Source: Capsicum annuum
Taxonomy: Eukaryota; Streptophyta; Magnoliopsida; Solanales; Solanaceae
Direction: 5' to 3'
Length of the DNA stretch: 64,000 bases
NCBI RefSeq assembly: GCF_002878395.1
Contig: NC_061115.1
Coordinates: forward strand, 148,622,961-148,686,960
Below are positions 24,940-36,140 of the stretch, one piece after another. The notes beneath the pieces were generated by a model, which saw nothing but the letters and a program-made list of their open reading frames with translations, made no database searches and was not told the DNA's origin. A program made the position numbers and the translations under genes. Every line of letters begins with the position of its first letter. Position 1 is the first letter of the stretch.

Positions 24940-25790
24940 CCCCATTCACCCCTCCTCCCCATACCCATTTTTAATTTTTTTTCTCTCTTCAATCTCTAGC
25001 CTCTACTTTTCTTTCTTTTTCCCTATTTTTTCCTTTTTAGTTTCCTCCTTTTTTGCATTTTTTATTTATTTTTGTTTTTACTTTTTTTTTCTTTCTCATT
25101 CTTTTCTTTTTTTTTTATTGTATTTTATATTTTTTTTATATTTTCGATGAACATGGCTAAGTCGAGTACAAATCATGGATTATGATGGAAATATCTAACT
25201 TTCAAAATTACAATTCATATCTTCTCTTTATCTTTTTTCTCCCTTTTTTTTTCCTTTTTAGATTCTTTTTTCTCTCTTCTATCTATAGCCTTTACTTCTT
25301 CTTTTTTTTCATTTTTTCTCTGTCTTCTATCTCTAGCCCCTACTTTTCTATCTTTCTTCCTATTTTTTTTACTTTTTAGTTTCCTTTTTTTCTTTTTTTA
25401 ATTTTATTTATTTTTATTTTTATTTTTACTTTTTTCATTTCTCATTTTTTTTGGTTGTATTTTATTTTTTATATTTTCAAAGAACATGGATAAGTTGATT
25501 ACAAATCATGAATGATGACGGAAATATCATAATCACTTATTGTATTTGTATTCACCATCATTTTTTTTCTTTTTCTTTTTATCATTTTGCGCTCTTTTTT
25601 TCTTTTTGATTTTTTTTGTATTTTTGTTTTCTTTTTTTCTTCAATTCTTTATTTATACTTTTTTCTCTCTCTTCTATCTCTAACTTCTAGATCTCTTTCT
25701 TTTATTTTTATTTTTTTTATTTTTTCTTCTATTTTCAATTTTCTTGTTTTTTTCATTTTTAAATTTTTCTTACGATGACGAAAATACCGT
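24940..25790. repeat. Pyrimidine-rich left arm of hAT-like element
   Basis: Long runs of T with scattered C. They are interrupted by three copies of a spacer with AAATCATGGATTATGATGG-like sequence near 25170, 25502 and 25770. Open frames here are Phe/Ser-rich and not genes. Confidence 0.8.
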
Positions 25791-26176
25791 AATCACACAT
25801 GATTTATATTCGCCCAACATTTATATTTTTGTATTCATTAATACAATTGTATTTAGTTTTTATACTTCAAACTTGTATTTGTATTTTATAGTTTGCCATC
25901 ATATATATTTTATATAATTCACACTTATATTTTAAAGAACTATTTTGTATTTGTAATTTATCATTGACTGCACATTATATTTGTATTTTGTGGTTTCATG
26001 TTGCTTGTATTTGTATTTGTATTCTATTTTCATTGATGAACTTGTATTTTTAAAGAACTATTTTATTTTTATTTTCATAAGTTGACCGTATATTGTATTT
26101 GTATTTATAATTGCATTTGGTTCATTTGTTTGTATTTCCATTCGTAATTGACAATATCATTTGTATTTTTAAACAT

Positions 26177-26935
26177 GAGAGAAGTATCGATTATCCCCCT
26201 GAACTTGTCACGTTTTATTCATGGTACACCTGAAATTTGACTAGTCCTAAATACCACCTCCCCCCCCCCCAAACTTGTTCTTTTAGTATGTCACATGCCC
26301 CTTTTACGCTGATGTGGCAAAATATTTGAGTCAACTTCCATCACGCAAGTGATGGAGGTATTTCTATGCCAAATCAGCATTTTTAATGATAAAAAAATTA
26401 AAAAAAAATCAATTTTCCATTAATTTTTTCAAAAAAATCAATTATCCCTCTCCTTATTTACTATCCCTCTTCCTTCATTACTTCCAATCTAAAAATAATT
26501 CATTCATTTATTAATTTTGTAAAACTCCAGTTTATTAATTAGTTTATGAAATAAAAAATTCATCCGTTTATTAATTTTGTAAAAAAATTATTTATTAATC
26601 TAAAAAAAATCATCCGTTTATTAATTCAATCTAAAACTCCTGTTTCCATTTCTATGAAACTCCTTCAATTTGTAATCTTAATTATATATATCATATGAGT
26701 TATTGTAACTAAAAAATTGTACTAAATATCGAAGCAGATATTTTAAACAATATTAACAAAACAAATACTAAAGAAACTAAGACACATACTTATAATAAAT
26801 GTAGTTATATTAGTTAACAATTTTTAATCTCTAACGATTTGATTTTCAATTTAACCGAAAAGAAAATACTCATAAAATAGAAAAAGTAGTAACTAAAATG
26901 AAATGAAATCTAATCGCAGTTGTAAAAAAATCCTA

Positions 26936-26997
<62 letters not shown>

Positions 26998-27729
26998 TAT
27001 ATATATATAATAATAATTTAATATAATCTTATTGGGTTATTGGTTTACCCAATAACTTAATAAAAAATCAAAATTGAATCAATAACCCAGTAATTATTTT
27101 TACAAAATCATTAAAAAATCATTAACCCAATAACGATAAATCAATAACATTTTTATCGGTTTGATTTTTGTACACCCCTAACTTAAATTATAATTTCGTA
27201 ATCCATTAATTATAATAAGAAATGTATTTGTGCACGTGACTCTCCTCAAAAACCTAATTGAAACACTAATAGAAAACTACTACGAAACACTAACCGGAAA
27301 AAAATAATTTCATATTATGAAACACTAATCAGGAAAAAATAATTTCATATTTTTAACATAAAAAAAATATAAATTTCTAAATAATAGCTTACTTGATCGA
27401 TGAAAATTATACCTTTCGCTATTTTGGAGTAGAGGAAAATTAAAAAATATAATTTTTTGAGAGAGAAATTGAATAATTAAGGGTAGAAATGGGTTATTTT
27501 TTAATATAGGATAAATATAAAGAAAGTAAATGATATTATCCACGTGGACATCTACATCAGCATTTTTATCCACGTGTCCTCGCGTGTATTACATGCAATG
27601 GACAGTGGACCGAAAAGGGTGGCGCGACATACTAAAAGAACAAGTTCGGGGGGTACTTAGGACTAGTAAGAGTTCAGGTGTACCATGAATAAAACATGAC
27701 AAGTTCAGGGGGTAATTGATACTTCTCTC
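26177..27729. mobile_element. Mutator-like DNA transposon with long TIRs, 1553 bp
   Basis: The ends read GAGAGAAGTATCGATT and AATTGATACTTCTCTC. The inverted repeats extend well over 100 bp (CCCCTGAACTTGTCA, TTTATTCATGGTACACCTGAA, AACTTGTTCTTTTAGTATGTC in both). The flanks TTTTTAAACAT (26166-26176) and TTTTTAAAAAA (27730-27740) match at 9 of 11 positions, in line with the 9-11 bp duplication of Mutator-like elements. No transposase gene. It sits inside the hAT-like element, so it is younger. Confidence 0.8.
26938..27010. repeat. (AT)n(AC)n(AT)n microsatellite
   Basis: About 70 bp of AT dinucleotides, with a run of AC repeats, inside the Mutator-like element. It may have replaced the left end of a small insertion ending at 27180. 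Confidence 0.9.
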
Positions 27730-28036
27730 TTTTTAAAAAATTAAAAAAGAATAGTTATTTTTATTTATACGAACAATTGTATGTATGTGTGTGTGTGTGT
27801 ATATATATATATTGATAAAAATTATATTTTATTGATATAAATTGAACAATACAAATAAAAATGATAAATTATGCAAATACAATTGCTAAATTATACAAAT
27901 ACAAATGTTACATTTGTATCAAATGATACATGTTTATACAACTTGAACCATACGCATATAATTGATACTTATTTATATACAAATATAAATGATAAATTTG
28001 ATATACAAATGCTAATGATATATTTGCATTGAATGA

Positions 28037-29045
28037 TACATTGTATATTTACATATTTTAGTCTCAAGCAAATACAATTAATTCATATACTTGTTTGTAT
28101 ATAAATATAAATGATAAATTGTACATATTCATGATTAAACCATTCAAATATAAATTATAAATTTATTTAAAATATATAGTATGATACAAATAAATATAAA
28201 GTATAAAAAATATATAAAATATAAAATACAATGACAACAAAAAAGATGAAAAAAATACAAAAAGAAGAAAAATGACAAAAATGATGAAACAAGAAGAAAA
28301 AGGGAAAATAAAAATACAAAAAGGAGAATGCAAAAAAAAAAAGAAAAAAAATGAAAAAGAAAAAAAATAGATGAAAAAGACGAGAAAGAAAAAAAGAGAA
28401 AATATAAGAAATGAGTAAAAAATAAAAAGGAAAAAAAAATAAAAACCAAAAAGAAAAAGAAAAAAAAAAGTAAAATAAAGGAAAAAAGAAAGAAAAGACA
28501 AAAAAAGGAAAAATGGGGAAAAGAAAAAAAAGAAAGAGAAATAAAAGACAGAAAAGGGGAGAAAATAAAAGAGAGAGACTATGAATTGTATTTAATTGGT
28601 AAGAGATGCTATAAACTTAGGCTAAATGAGAAAATTAGAACTTATGTTTGCTAACTCATGTTGGTCTCAAGAAAATATAATTAATTCATATACTTGTTTG
28701 TATATAAATACAAATGATAAATTGTATACATTATATAGTATGATACAAATAAAGATAAAGTATAAAAAATATACAAAATATAAAACGCAATGACAACAAA
28801 AAAGATAAGAAAAAATATTTTAAAAAATGACAAAAATGACGAAACAAGAATGAAAAAGGGGAAAAATAAAAAAAATAAAAAAAGAGAATGCAAAGAAAAA
28901 AGAAATAAAAACAAAAACAAAAAATAGATGAAAAAAATGAGAATGAAAAAAAATTATAAGAAACGTGTAAAAAATAAAAAGGAAAATAACAACAACAAAA
29001 AAAATGAAAAAGAAAAAAAATTAAATTAAAGAAAAAAAAACTGAA
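28037..29045. repeat. Purine-rich right arm with internal direct duplication
   Basis: A-rich complement-like counterpart of the left arm. Two direct copies share AATTCATATACTTGTTTGTA (28080 and 28685) and GCAATGACAACAAAAAAGAT-like sequence (28230 and 28790), about 560-605 bp apart. The reverse-strand Phe-rich frames are composition artefacts. Confidence 0.75.
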
Positions 29046-30262
29046 ATTTTAAGCATAGGTGGGTGATCTCTGTGTTTAAATAGATATCCATATTTTACTC
29101 ATTTTGTCCATATTTGTATGAGCTTTTAAAATGAGTTGATGTCCATATTTTACCCATTTGAAATATGAGTGATTCAACTCAATAAATATGGATTAAATGG
29201 ACTCCTTTCACAAATATGGGCTGAAATTGCCACCCCTACTCACAAGTAGTTCATTATGATGCTTGCTTAGAGAATTTTCTTGTACCCCACAAGGCTTTCA
29301 ATTGAACCATAACAATGACAACCAAGACCTTACCATTTAACCATTAAAAACCATCCAAACTAAGTTAGGGTTTCATTACCACTTTGTACCATGCAAAGTT
29401 TTCAATAAAAGTTCAACAATGTAACAAAAGCATTCTCATAGGCATTTTATCAAATATGTCAAGAGCATATAGTTTTCAAAACCAAAAAAAAGTACCAATT
29501 AACCATTCCCATGCAACCACATGTTCAAACCACCATTAAAACATAAAAAACCCATAATTAAGACATGGGAACCAACCATTTATAACCAAAAGCCCCAATA
29601 TATAATTCAAACCCAAAACCAAACCACAATTATGCCATGAAAACCATACATTGAATCATGCCTTTAGTTGAACTAACAATGAAGGAGGAGTAACTTGCCT
29701 TAGATACGAAGAAGACGGAGAGAAATCACCCTTGTATGCCCTAAATTAATCCTATTGAAGAAACCCTAGCCTTCTTTGACCTAAGATCCTTGAGAGAATT
29801 TGAGAGTGTTTAAGAAAGTTGGATTGATTGAAAATAGCTTAAATGATGTCCCAGGAGTGTTATAAGTCATGGGGACTTAATAGGTTAAGAGGATAAATGT
29901 TCAGATTACCCCCAACTTAAATTGTATAAAATTCCCGCTGAAGGATATCACCGTAACCCCTCCAATCGTACCCTACCATACAAGTGGTACCCCTTACTCG
30001 TACCCTAGTTATCCCTTGGACCCTAAAACTATCTAACATATGTCCACCAAGGCTACTTATACCAAATCATACGACCAGTACCCCTAACCCATGCCTATAA
30101 CAAAACCAAGAGAGATTGGGCACTGCGCAACATACGAGTTGGACTATACAACTTGTAACATATCCTCACGACTCATGGTGAGACACTCATACTCAAATCT
30201 AAGTTAATTTACTAAGTTTCATATTAAGTGAAGGAAAATCCAGCCTAACGACCCGTCACGGA

Positions 30263-31903
30263 TGTTGGGTGTATTTATGCATTCTAGTGTCACTATTTTA
30301 GTCTTTTTAGCCTTGTTTTGAGGATGATTCGTATACTATATGGGTTGATAATGAGTTAAATGTGCATATAAGTGTCAAATTACATGATTAAAATTTTCAA
30401 AGTGAATTCCAAACAAGTTTGTACTTTATTGGGTCATATAGAATTCAATTGAGAAAACTAGCATTACTAGCTTGAGCTAGGTTCTTGTCTAGTCAATCCT
30501 ATTGGATTCTATTGTGTTTAAAGGGTTCCAAATAGTTTGAGTGTGTAATTATGAGTGGAAAAACTTGTTTTTAATGTGCAAAGTTCAATTTGATTAAGTG
30601 TTGAAGTGGAATATTAAGTTGAATATCAACATGAACTAATCTAGTCTTAGCTCTTATTTTGATTCATCATCATGGATATTGTGTTATTATGATATCTAAT
30701 TTGTGGTGTGTGATTATGTAGGAAGATTTGTGAGATGATTATGGTGATATATTGATAATATAAAAGCTTGAAATCCATTGGAAATACACCATAAGTCAAG
30801 GGATGAAAGATTGGACGATAAAGACTTAACCAAAAATTGGATGGCAAATTCTAGAGAGGGGCATGTAGATAAGCCCGCGTAGCCCCCTCTGAAGCGGTAC
30901 CCTAAAGAAGTCTTATCCCCCTCTGGAGTGATGCAATAGAGCTGGCAATTCCCCATCTATCTACATGTGGCCAAAATTTCCCTCTCCATGTCCTACACGA
31001 CTTTGACTTGCCCTTTTACTATAAATACATCATTGTACACATTTTTAATCATCTTTGGATGTCTTGGAACATCAAGGAGCTGCTACTACACATTTTATTA
31101 GGTTTTACATTATTCATTTAGCTTTTTTTTAGATTATATCATGTATTCAAACTTTTGGATCATAATTATGACTATGTGTGGCTAGAAACCTCCTTTCCAG
31201 GATTAAATTCAAAGACATGAGTACTGTTGCTTTGAATTAAGTTCGTTTAATTTTTCTTATCGTTATTAGTTGTGTTTTTATATTTGATTTGACTATTTGA
31301 TGGATTGATCACCTGGAAAATACATCAATTTTCACCCTTGGGATCTCAAGAGGGGGAATAGGGCGATAGAACGTGGAGATGAACAAAGTATACTTTGTAT
31401 TTTTTTATGAAATAAAGAATTCAAATTAGTGTCTGGGGCAGGGATGTACTAGATACCTTACTTGATTCACGCATAGGATGATAGCTTAAAGAACTTAATT
31501 GGATTATTACATCCCCGCTCAATGATGTAGTTGTAAGGTCCGAATTAGGTAAATGGTTAAAGGTCGGGAGACCATGATCTTGCAATTAAGCCTACAAATC
31601 AACAACTAAGATAAGTGAGTTAACAAATGAAATTCAATAACGTAATATGATTGTTTAAAGTTCTTTTACCCTATGCTTTACTCCATTTATTATTTCAAGA
31701 CCTTTACTTTCCGCATTGTTTACTTTTCTTTAGTTACAAATTACAAACTCTTTTGTAGTTACTCTTGCACCAATTGAATCTAAATTGTGAACTAAAATTG
31801 AATAGTTGTTAGATCAAGTCCTTGTGGGATCGATATCTGGCTTTTTTAAAGGACACTTTACTACTTGGTAGACCACGTACACTTGTGTGTGCGCTTGGGC
31901 ACT
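30263..31903 (+). repeat. 5' LTR of element D
   Basis: Starts TGTTGGGTGTATTTATGCA and ends near GGGCACT before the primer site, about 1641 bp. It aligns closely to 36141-37461. Words at 30868-30975 (CCCCCTCTGAAGCGG, CCCCCTCTGGAGTG, CCCCATCTATC) precede a TATA box at 31019. Confidence 0.85.
31019..31029 (+). promoter_or_regulatory. TATA box in 5' LTR of D
   Basis: CTATAAATAC, conserved in the 3' LTR at 36897-36905 and on the minus strand of A at 11151-11165. Probable start site region for element RNA. Confidence 0.6.
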
Positions 31904-31913
31904 GTCAAGTTTT

Positions 31914-31931
31914 TTGTGCCATTGTTGGGGA
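31914..31931 (+). other. Primer binding site of D (tRNA-Asp type)
   Basis: TTGTGCCATTGTTGGGGA differs from TGGCGCCGTTGCCGGGGA at five positions, four of them C-to-T or G-to-A transitions. Confidence 0.75.
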
Positions 31932-32165
31932 CTTAAAAATTTGGCAACTGTTTTTATTTTAGTTTTCCTTTTTAGATTTATTTGGTGTTTTACGCATGGT
32001 CTTGGTTTTGTAATTTGTAGGAAATAGGTTAGTAAGCTGGCAAGGGATAGGGATTTAGTTGTATCAAGCCTCAAACCTGAGCAACACTTCTATCAAAGAA
32101 GGCAAGAAGCACTCCTTCTCCCTCAAATTTCATAACTAGAAGAAGATCAAGCAGATCCTGCTCTA

Positions 32166-33775
32166 ATGGCTCAAGAATAAGCAGCCCGCAAGGCAGTTAG
32201 AGAAGTGCAAATCACACTTCCAATAAATTTGGCCTCCCAATTTTAGAAGCCAGCAGCTGGAGGCAATTTTGAACTCAAATAGAATATGGTATAGCTTCTG
32301 ATTAGCAGTGGAAAGTTCACAGGGCTTTCACATGAAGATCCACAAGTCCACTTGCCAAATTTCCTTGAAATCAGTTACACAGTCATCCCCATAGGTGTGA
32401 ATGCAGATTATGTAAGGATGGCATTGTTCCCTTTTCACTAATTGGGAAAGCAAAAAAGTGGTTGAATGCGGAACCAGAAAAGTCAATCACATCAAGGGAC
32501 GACATGGCTCAAAAATTCCTTATCCGATTTTTCTCGTCTAGCAGGACTGTGAGACTTTGCAGTGAGATAGTGTGCTTCAAACAAAAGACAGACGAGAATC
32601 TTTATCATGCTTGGGAGTTCTTCAAGATACTTCTTTGGTACTATCCACATCATTAACAGTCCAACGACGTAGTTGCTCATACTTTTGAAGAGTCTCTTGA
32701 TCATAATACAAAAATATTGCTAGATTCAGCTGCAGGTGGTCAAGCTCTTGAGAAGGCATATGATAAGCTGTACACTTTATTGAACCACAATGTGCAAGAA
32801 AATCCAGAGTAGCATAGTAATTCTAACAGTGCCACAAATAAAGTTATAGGTTTGTTAGAGGTAGACCAATACACCGCTTTATCAGCTCTGGTTGTGGCGT
32901 TACAAAATTTGATAAACACTCAGTCCAACAGTTTAAAAATGGGAGCTCCATAGCCTACAGTAGCAGTTAATGTAGTTCAGCAAACTAATGATTGGTGTGA
33001 GGTCTACGACAATAGTGGTCATTCTGCAGCCATATGTGTGGCCAATCATGAGTCTATGATGTACGTGGGAAATAATCAGATGCCTCATTATGGTAATGCC
33101 TATAACATAAAGTGGAAATCTCAACCACTAAATTAGTTGTGGAACACCCAATAGAAATAATATTTTAAGCAAAAACAAGCTTAACCAAATCAGTTAACTA
33201 GCAACTTGGAAGAGATGATAAAGTAGGTTCTAGCTAATCATACACAGTTGGCAGCTGATATAAAGAACCAACAAATGATACAAAAAAGCTTCAACTTGCA
33301 GTTGAGGTAGTTACAATAGGCACTGAATACCAGGCCTCAAGGTGGTTTGCTAGCAGATATAGAAAATCCAAAATAATTTTTGGCAATTACCTTAAGAAGT
33401 GGTAAAGAGCTTCAAGGAGAACCTCCAAAGGCAACTAAGGAGATAGATGCTGGTGTGGTGGTTGAACAAGTAAGTGGTAGAGTTGTTAAAAAATAAAGGA
33501 AGTCTGAGTACTCAAAACAAAAAGTTACTATAGAAGAGGTGAAGAAGATGTCGCCACTCTTCTTTCCATAAAAGTATATCAAAGAAAAGGGAATATGTGT
33601 TTTAAGAAGTTCTTTGACACATTCAGATAACTACACATTAACTTACCTTTGTTAGATATTTTGTAGGGTATACCCAAGTACGTTAAGTATTTGAGGTAAG
33701 TGGTTGCTAATAAGGTAAAACTACAAGATGTGGAGATGGTAGCACTCACTAAAGAGTGTAGTTTTATGGTTACTT
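32166..33775 (+). pseudogene. gag relic of element D
   Basis: The ATG at 32166 aligns with A and E, and the fifth codon is TAA (32178-32180). The capsid core is readable at 32462-32656: NAEPEKSITS, DDMAQKFLIRFF, FKQKTDENLYHAWEFFK. A zinc-knuckle relic near 32988-33040 reads CEVYDNSGHSAAIC, with the second cysteine changed to tyrosine. A glutamine/asparagine-rich tail follows to about 33400, then a lysine-rich linker to protease. Multiple stops. Confidence 0.75.
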
Positions 33776-33780
33776 AAAAG

Positions 33781-34440
33781 ATGCTAAAAAGGCTTAAGGA
33801 CCCTGGTAAGTTTACTCTTCCTATTCAGATTGGTAACAGTGAGGTGGTGCAGGAACTTAGTAACTTAAGGGCGAGTGTCGAGTTGATGCCCCTCTCCTTG
33901 TTCAACAATTTAAACTTGGGGAAGCCTAGGCCGAGCTCTGTACTATTGCAATTGGTAAATTTGAGCATAGCCCATCCAGACAAAATCATAGAAGATGTCA
34001 TCATAAAGGTTGGTAAATTTGTTATTCCTGCTGACTTTATTGTTCTAGATTTTAAGGTAGACGAACAGGTACCAATCATTTTGGGGTGTCCATTCTTAGC
34101 AACTGGAGGAGCATTAATTGATCTTAGAGAAGGCATTCTAAACTATGAGGTTGGAGAATGAAGAGTTGGTCTTCAAAGTATACAAACCGCTAAACATACT
34201 ATCCCACTATAAGGACTTGTGCATGATTACTGTTATTAAAGGGGATAAGTGTGGGTTGGTTAGTCTGCCAAAGACATCTTTGGACACCCTCATTGAGCTA
34301 CCTAAGCAACTACCACCATAACCCGATATAATGCAAGTGGATGAGCCTGAAAAGGTTAAAGTTGAGAATGCTATTGACCTTGAGAGTTCACACTCAAGAG
34401 GTCAGAAACAAATCAGAAGATGACCTCCATGTGTAAGGAA
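33781..34440 (+). pseudogene. Protease relic of element D
   Basis: The 126-codon frame starts MLKRLKDPGKFTLPIQIG, the usual entry to Tat/Athila protease. It continues through LMPLSLFNNLNLGKPRP and IILGCPFLATGGALIDLREG. The active-site DLGAS reads NLRAS, losing the aspartate. After a one-base shift the match to A continues as FKVYKPLN...LSHYKDLCMITVIKGDKCG. The tail holds the ESSHSRGQKQIRR block, matching ESSYSRGKKRIRK in A, then stops. No polymerase follows. Confidence 0.8.
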
Positions 34441-34767
34441 TAAGATAAAGAAATTTAGTTGAGTTGAGCTGGGTCATCGCATGATACTAAATTAGAAACT
34501 GCTTGAGAGGCAACCTAAGTTAAGTAGGTATGTTTTCTTTTTAGTTTTTAGTTTTAATTTCACATAGGTTTAAGTTTTTTGATTGATTCGTGGTTGATGG
34601 AAAGTTTGAGTACCAGAAACCTAAGCTAAGGAGCATGGCAAAGACTGAGTGTGAGGTCCCAAGACCCCCTTTATGTGTAAAGATGCTACTGACTCGGCCT
34701 AGAGGCCTCAGGGAGTATTTTTTATCTCTACCTTTTATTTTTACTTTGGGGACAAAGTAGATTTTTT

Positions 34768-34785
34768 AAGTGTAGGGTGGGGAAA
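34768..34785 (+). other. Internal polypurine tract of D
   Basis: AAGTGTAGGGTGGGGAAA, preceded by TTTGGGGACAAAG. Same position relative to protease as in element A, but 1.36 kb from the 3' LTR. Confidence 0.65.
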
Positions 34786-36124
34786 TTCCTAATTTTTGGC
34801 TTAATTTATAAAAAAATTATGTAAGATATTCTTGTTGGTGCTATTTTTTATTGCATGATGCAAGTGTTTTAATTGTAAAAGCATGTTGATTGTGTGAATT
34901 ACTATTTTGGAGACTTCTAGGATCATGTTTATGACTCTTGTACTTATTGGCTTAAATTTGATTTCATGCTATTGTTTGGTTGGGAGTCTACGATGATCCT
35001 ATGTGAGTTGAGTATGTGTCATGTGCGTGTGAGGTATTTGTATATTCCTTGTTGCATGTGGTATCTAAAACATACGCGGTGTGTGTGGAAAGTGAAATAA
35101 AAAATGTGGGTTTAGGAGATGATATAGGCATTTCTTTGATAGCCTTGTTTTATACCTTTTCTTTTTGACCCACCCTTTGTGCTCAATCATAGTCATCCTC
35201 GTTGAGCCTTTAGCTTTTTCTTTGAAAACCTTATATGTAACCTAATCCCTTCTTTGATTGACCTTAATTTGATCCAAAGCTTTAAAGTGCTTTAATGAAA
35301 AATTAATTGAGGAAGGAGTGTGAGATTAAAGAAGCAAAAGGTAAAATTGAAGCCTGTAAGTAATTGTTATTAGTGTTCAAAAAGTTATTATGTGTTGTGG
35401 TGTGTAGTTGAATAATGAAAAGAATAAAATTTGTTCAAATTGAATGATTTGTCCATAAAATACTCCTACCATAGTGTATGTAAATGAGCTTAATAAGATG
35501 GGGAGAAAAATAAAAGAATGGGGTAGACAAAAATGGTGTAATTTGGTTGTTGGAGATTGGTTTTAATTATAAAAAGTGATGTATTAAAGCGCTTAGGGAA
35601 GATAGTCACTATTCATTCAAAATAGTTCCTACCCGTCCCTTAGACTACATTACAACCCAAAAAGATCTAATTGATCCTGATCTTTAATATTCTGATATTA
35701 GTGGAGCACTACAGTAAGGGAAAGCCTATGGGTAATTGTGTGTAACTTGTGAATTCCTTGTGAGAGTGAGCGTAACTTGATTCTTTTACCCATCATGTTA
35801 TGAAATGCTTTTATGTGAGTGATTCTGGGTAACTCTCTTTTTGTGAGAGGAACATGTTTGATGAATGTGGGTGATTTGTATGATGTCCTTAATTGAGAAA
35901 TATGAATGAGTTTTCCAATTGATGAGTCGATTCTTGAGGCTAGGATGTTATGGATTAGTGTTAAAGAGCTTTCAATAGTGCATACAACATGCTTAGTGAA
36001 GAAACTTGCATTCTGTGTAATCATTGTAGTGCTATCTTGAATGTATTGCATGTAGTAGACGTGTAGAGTCTCCTTAGTTAATGATTCTTATATTTAAGAG
36101 TTGTTCAGGGATGAACAAGGCTTT
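34786..36124 (+). other. 3' non-coding region of D
   Basis: No long frame on the plus strand. The first 330 bp match 7014-7370 of A. The rest has no counterpart in the window because A is deleted there. The minus-strand 117-codon frame at 35698-36051 resembles nothing known. Confidence 0.6.
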
Positions 36125-36140
36125 AAGTGTGGGATGGTGA
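36125..36140 (+). other. Polypurine tract adjoining 3' LTR of D
   Basis: AAGTGTGGGATGGTGA lies directly before TGTTGGGCG, the LTR start. This is the expected primer for plus-strand synthesis. Confidence 0.75.

Larger units (their letters stand above)
24728..29238. mobile_element. Non-autonomous hAT-like DNA transposon, 4511 bp
   Basis: Starts TAGGGGTGGTAAATTGG and ends AAATTGCCACCCCTA, giving terminal inverted repeats of about 15 bp with the TAGGGGTGG end common in plant hAT elements. Perfect 8-bp target duplication CTCACAAG at 24720-24727 and 29239-29246. The uninterrupted site exists in the other LTR of C near 17146. There is no transposase gene. The interior is a T-rich left arm, an A-rich right arm and a nested Mutator-like element. 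Confidence 0.9.
16519..30262 (-). mobile_element. Element C: Tekay/Del-like chromovirus, degraded
   Basis: Minus-strand Ty3/gypsy element in standard order: 5' LTR (23451 upward), tRNA-iMet primer site, gag, protease, RT-RNase H, integrase with chromodomain, polypurine tract, 3' LTR. The 5' LTR is interrupted by the hAT-like element and again at 30262 by element D. All genes carry stops or lost catalytic residues. The pol order and chromodomain identify a chromovirus. Confidence 0.85.
23451..30262 (-). repeat. 5' LTR of element C, twice interrupted
   Basis: LTR sequence occupies 23451-24727 and 29239-30262, split by the hAT-like element. Homology to the 3' LTR stops at GACCCGTCAC near 30257, where element D starts. 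The last 180 bp or so of LTR (the 5' terminus) is missing, and its continuation was not found after D. Confidence 0.8.

Noticed and set aside
24896..25778. Several plus-strand frames rich in Phe, Ser and Leu that look like membrane proteins
   Set aside because: They translate a T-rich tract inside a non-autonomous transposon. Composition alone explains them, and no start context or family signature exists.
28144..28920. Minus-strand Phe-rich frames of about 80-110 codons
   Set aside because: Same artefact, from the A-rich right arm.
35698..36051. 117-codon minus-strand frame in the 3' region of D
   Set aside because: Antisense to a retrotransposon 3' region. No recognisable domain, and no equivalent frame could be checked in A.
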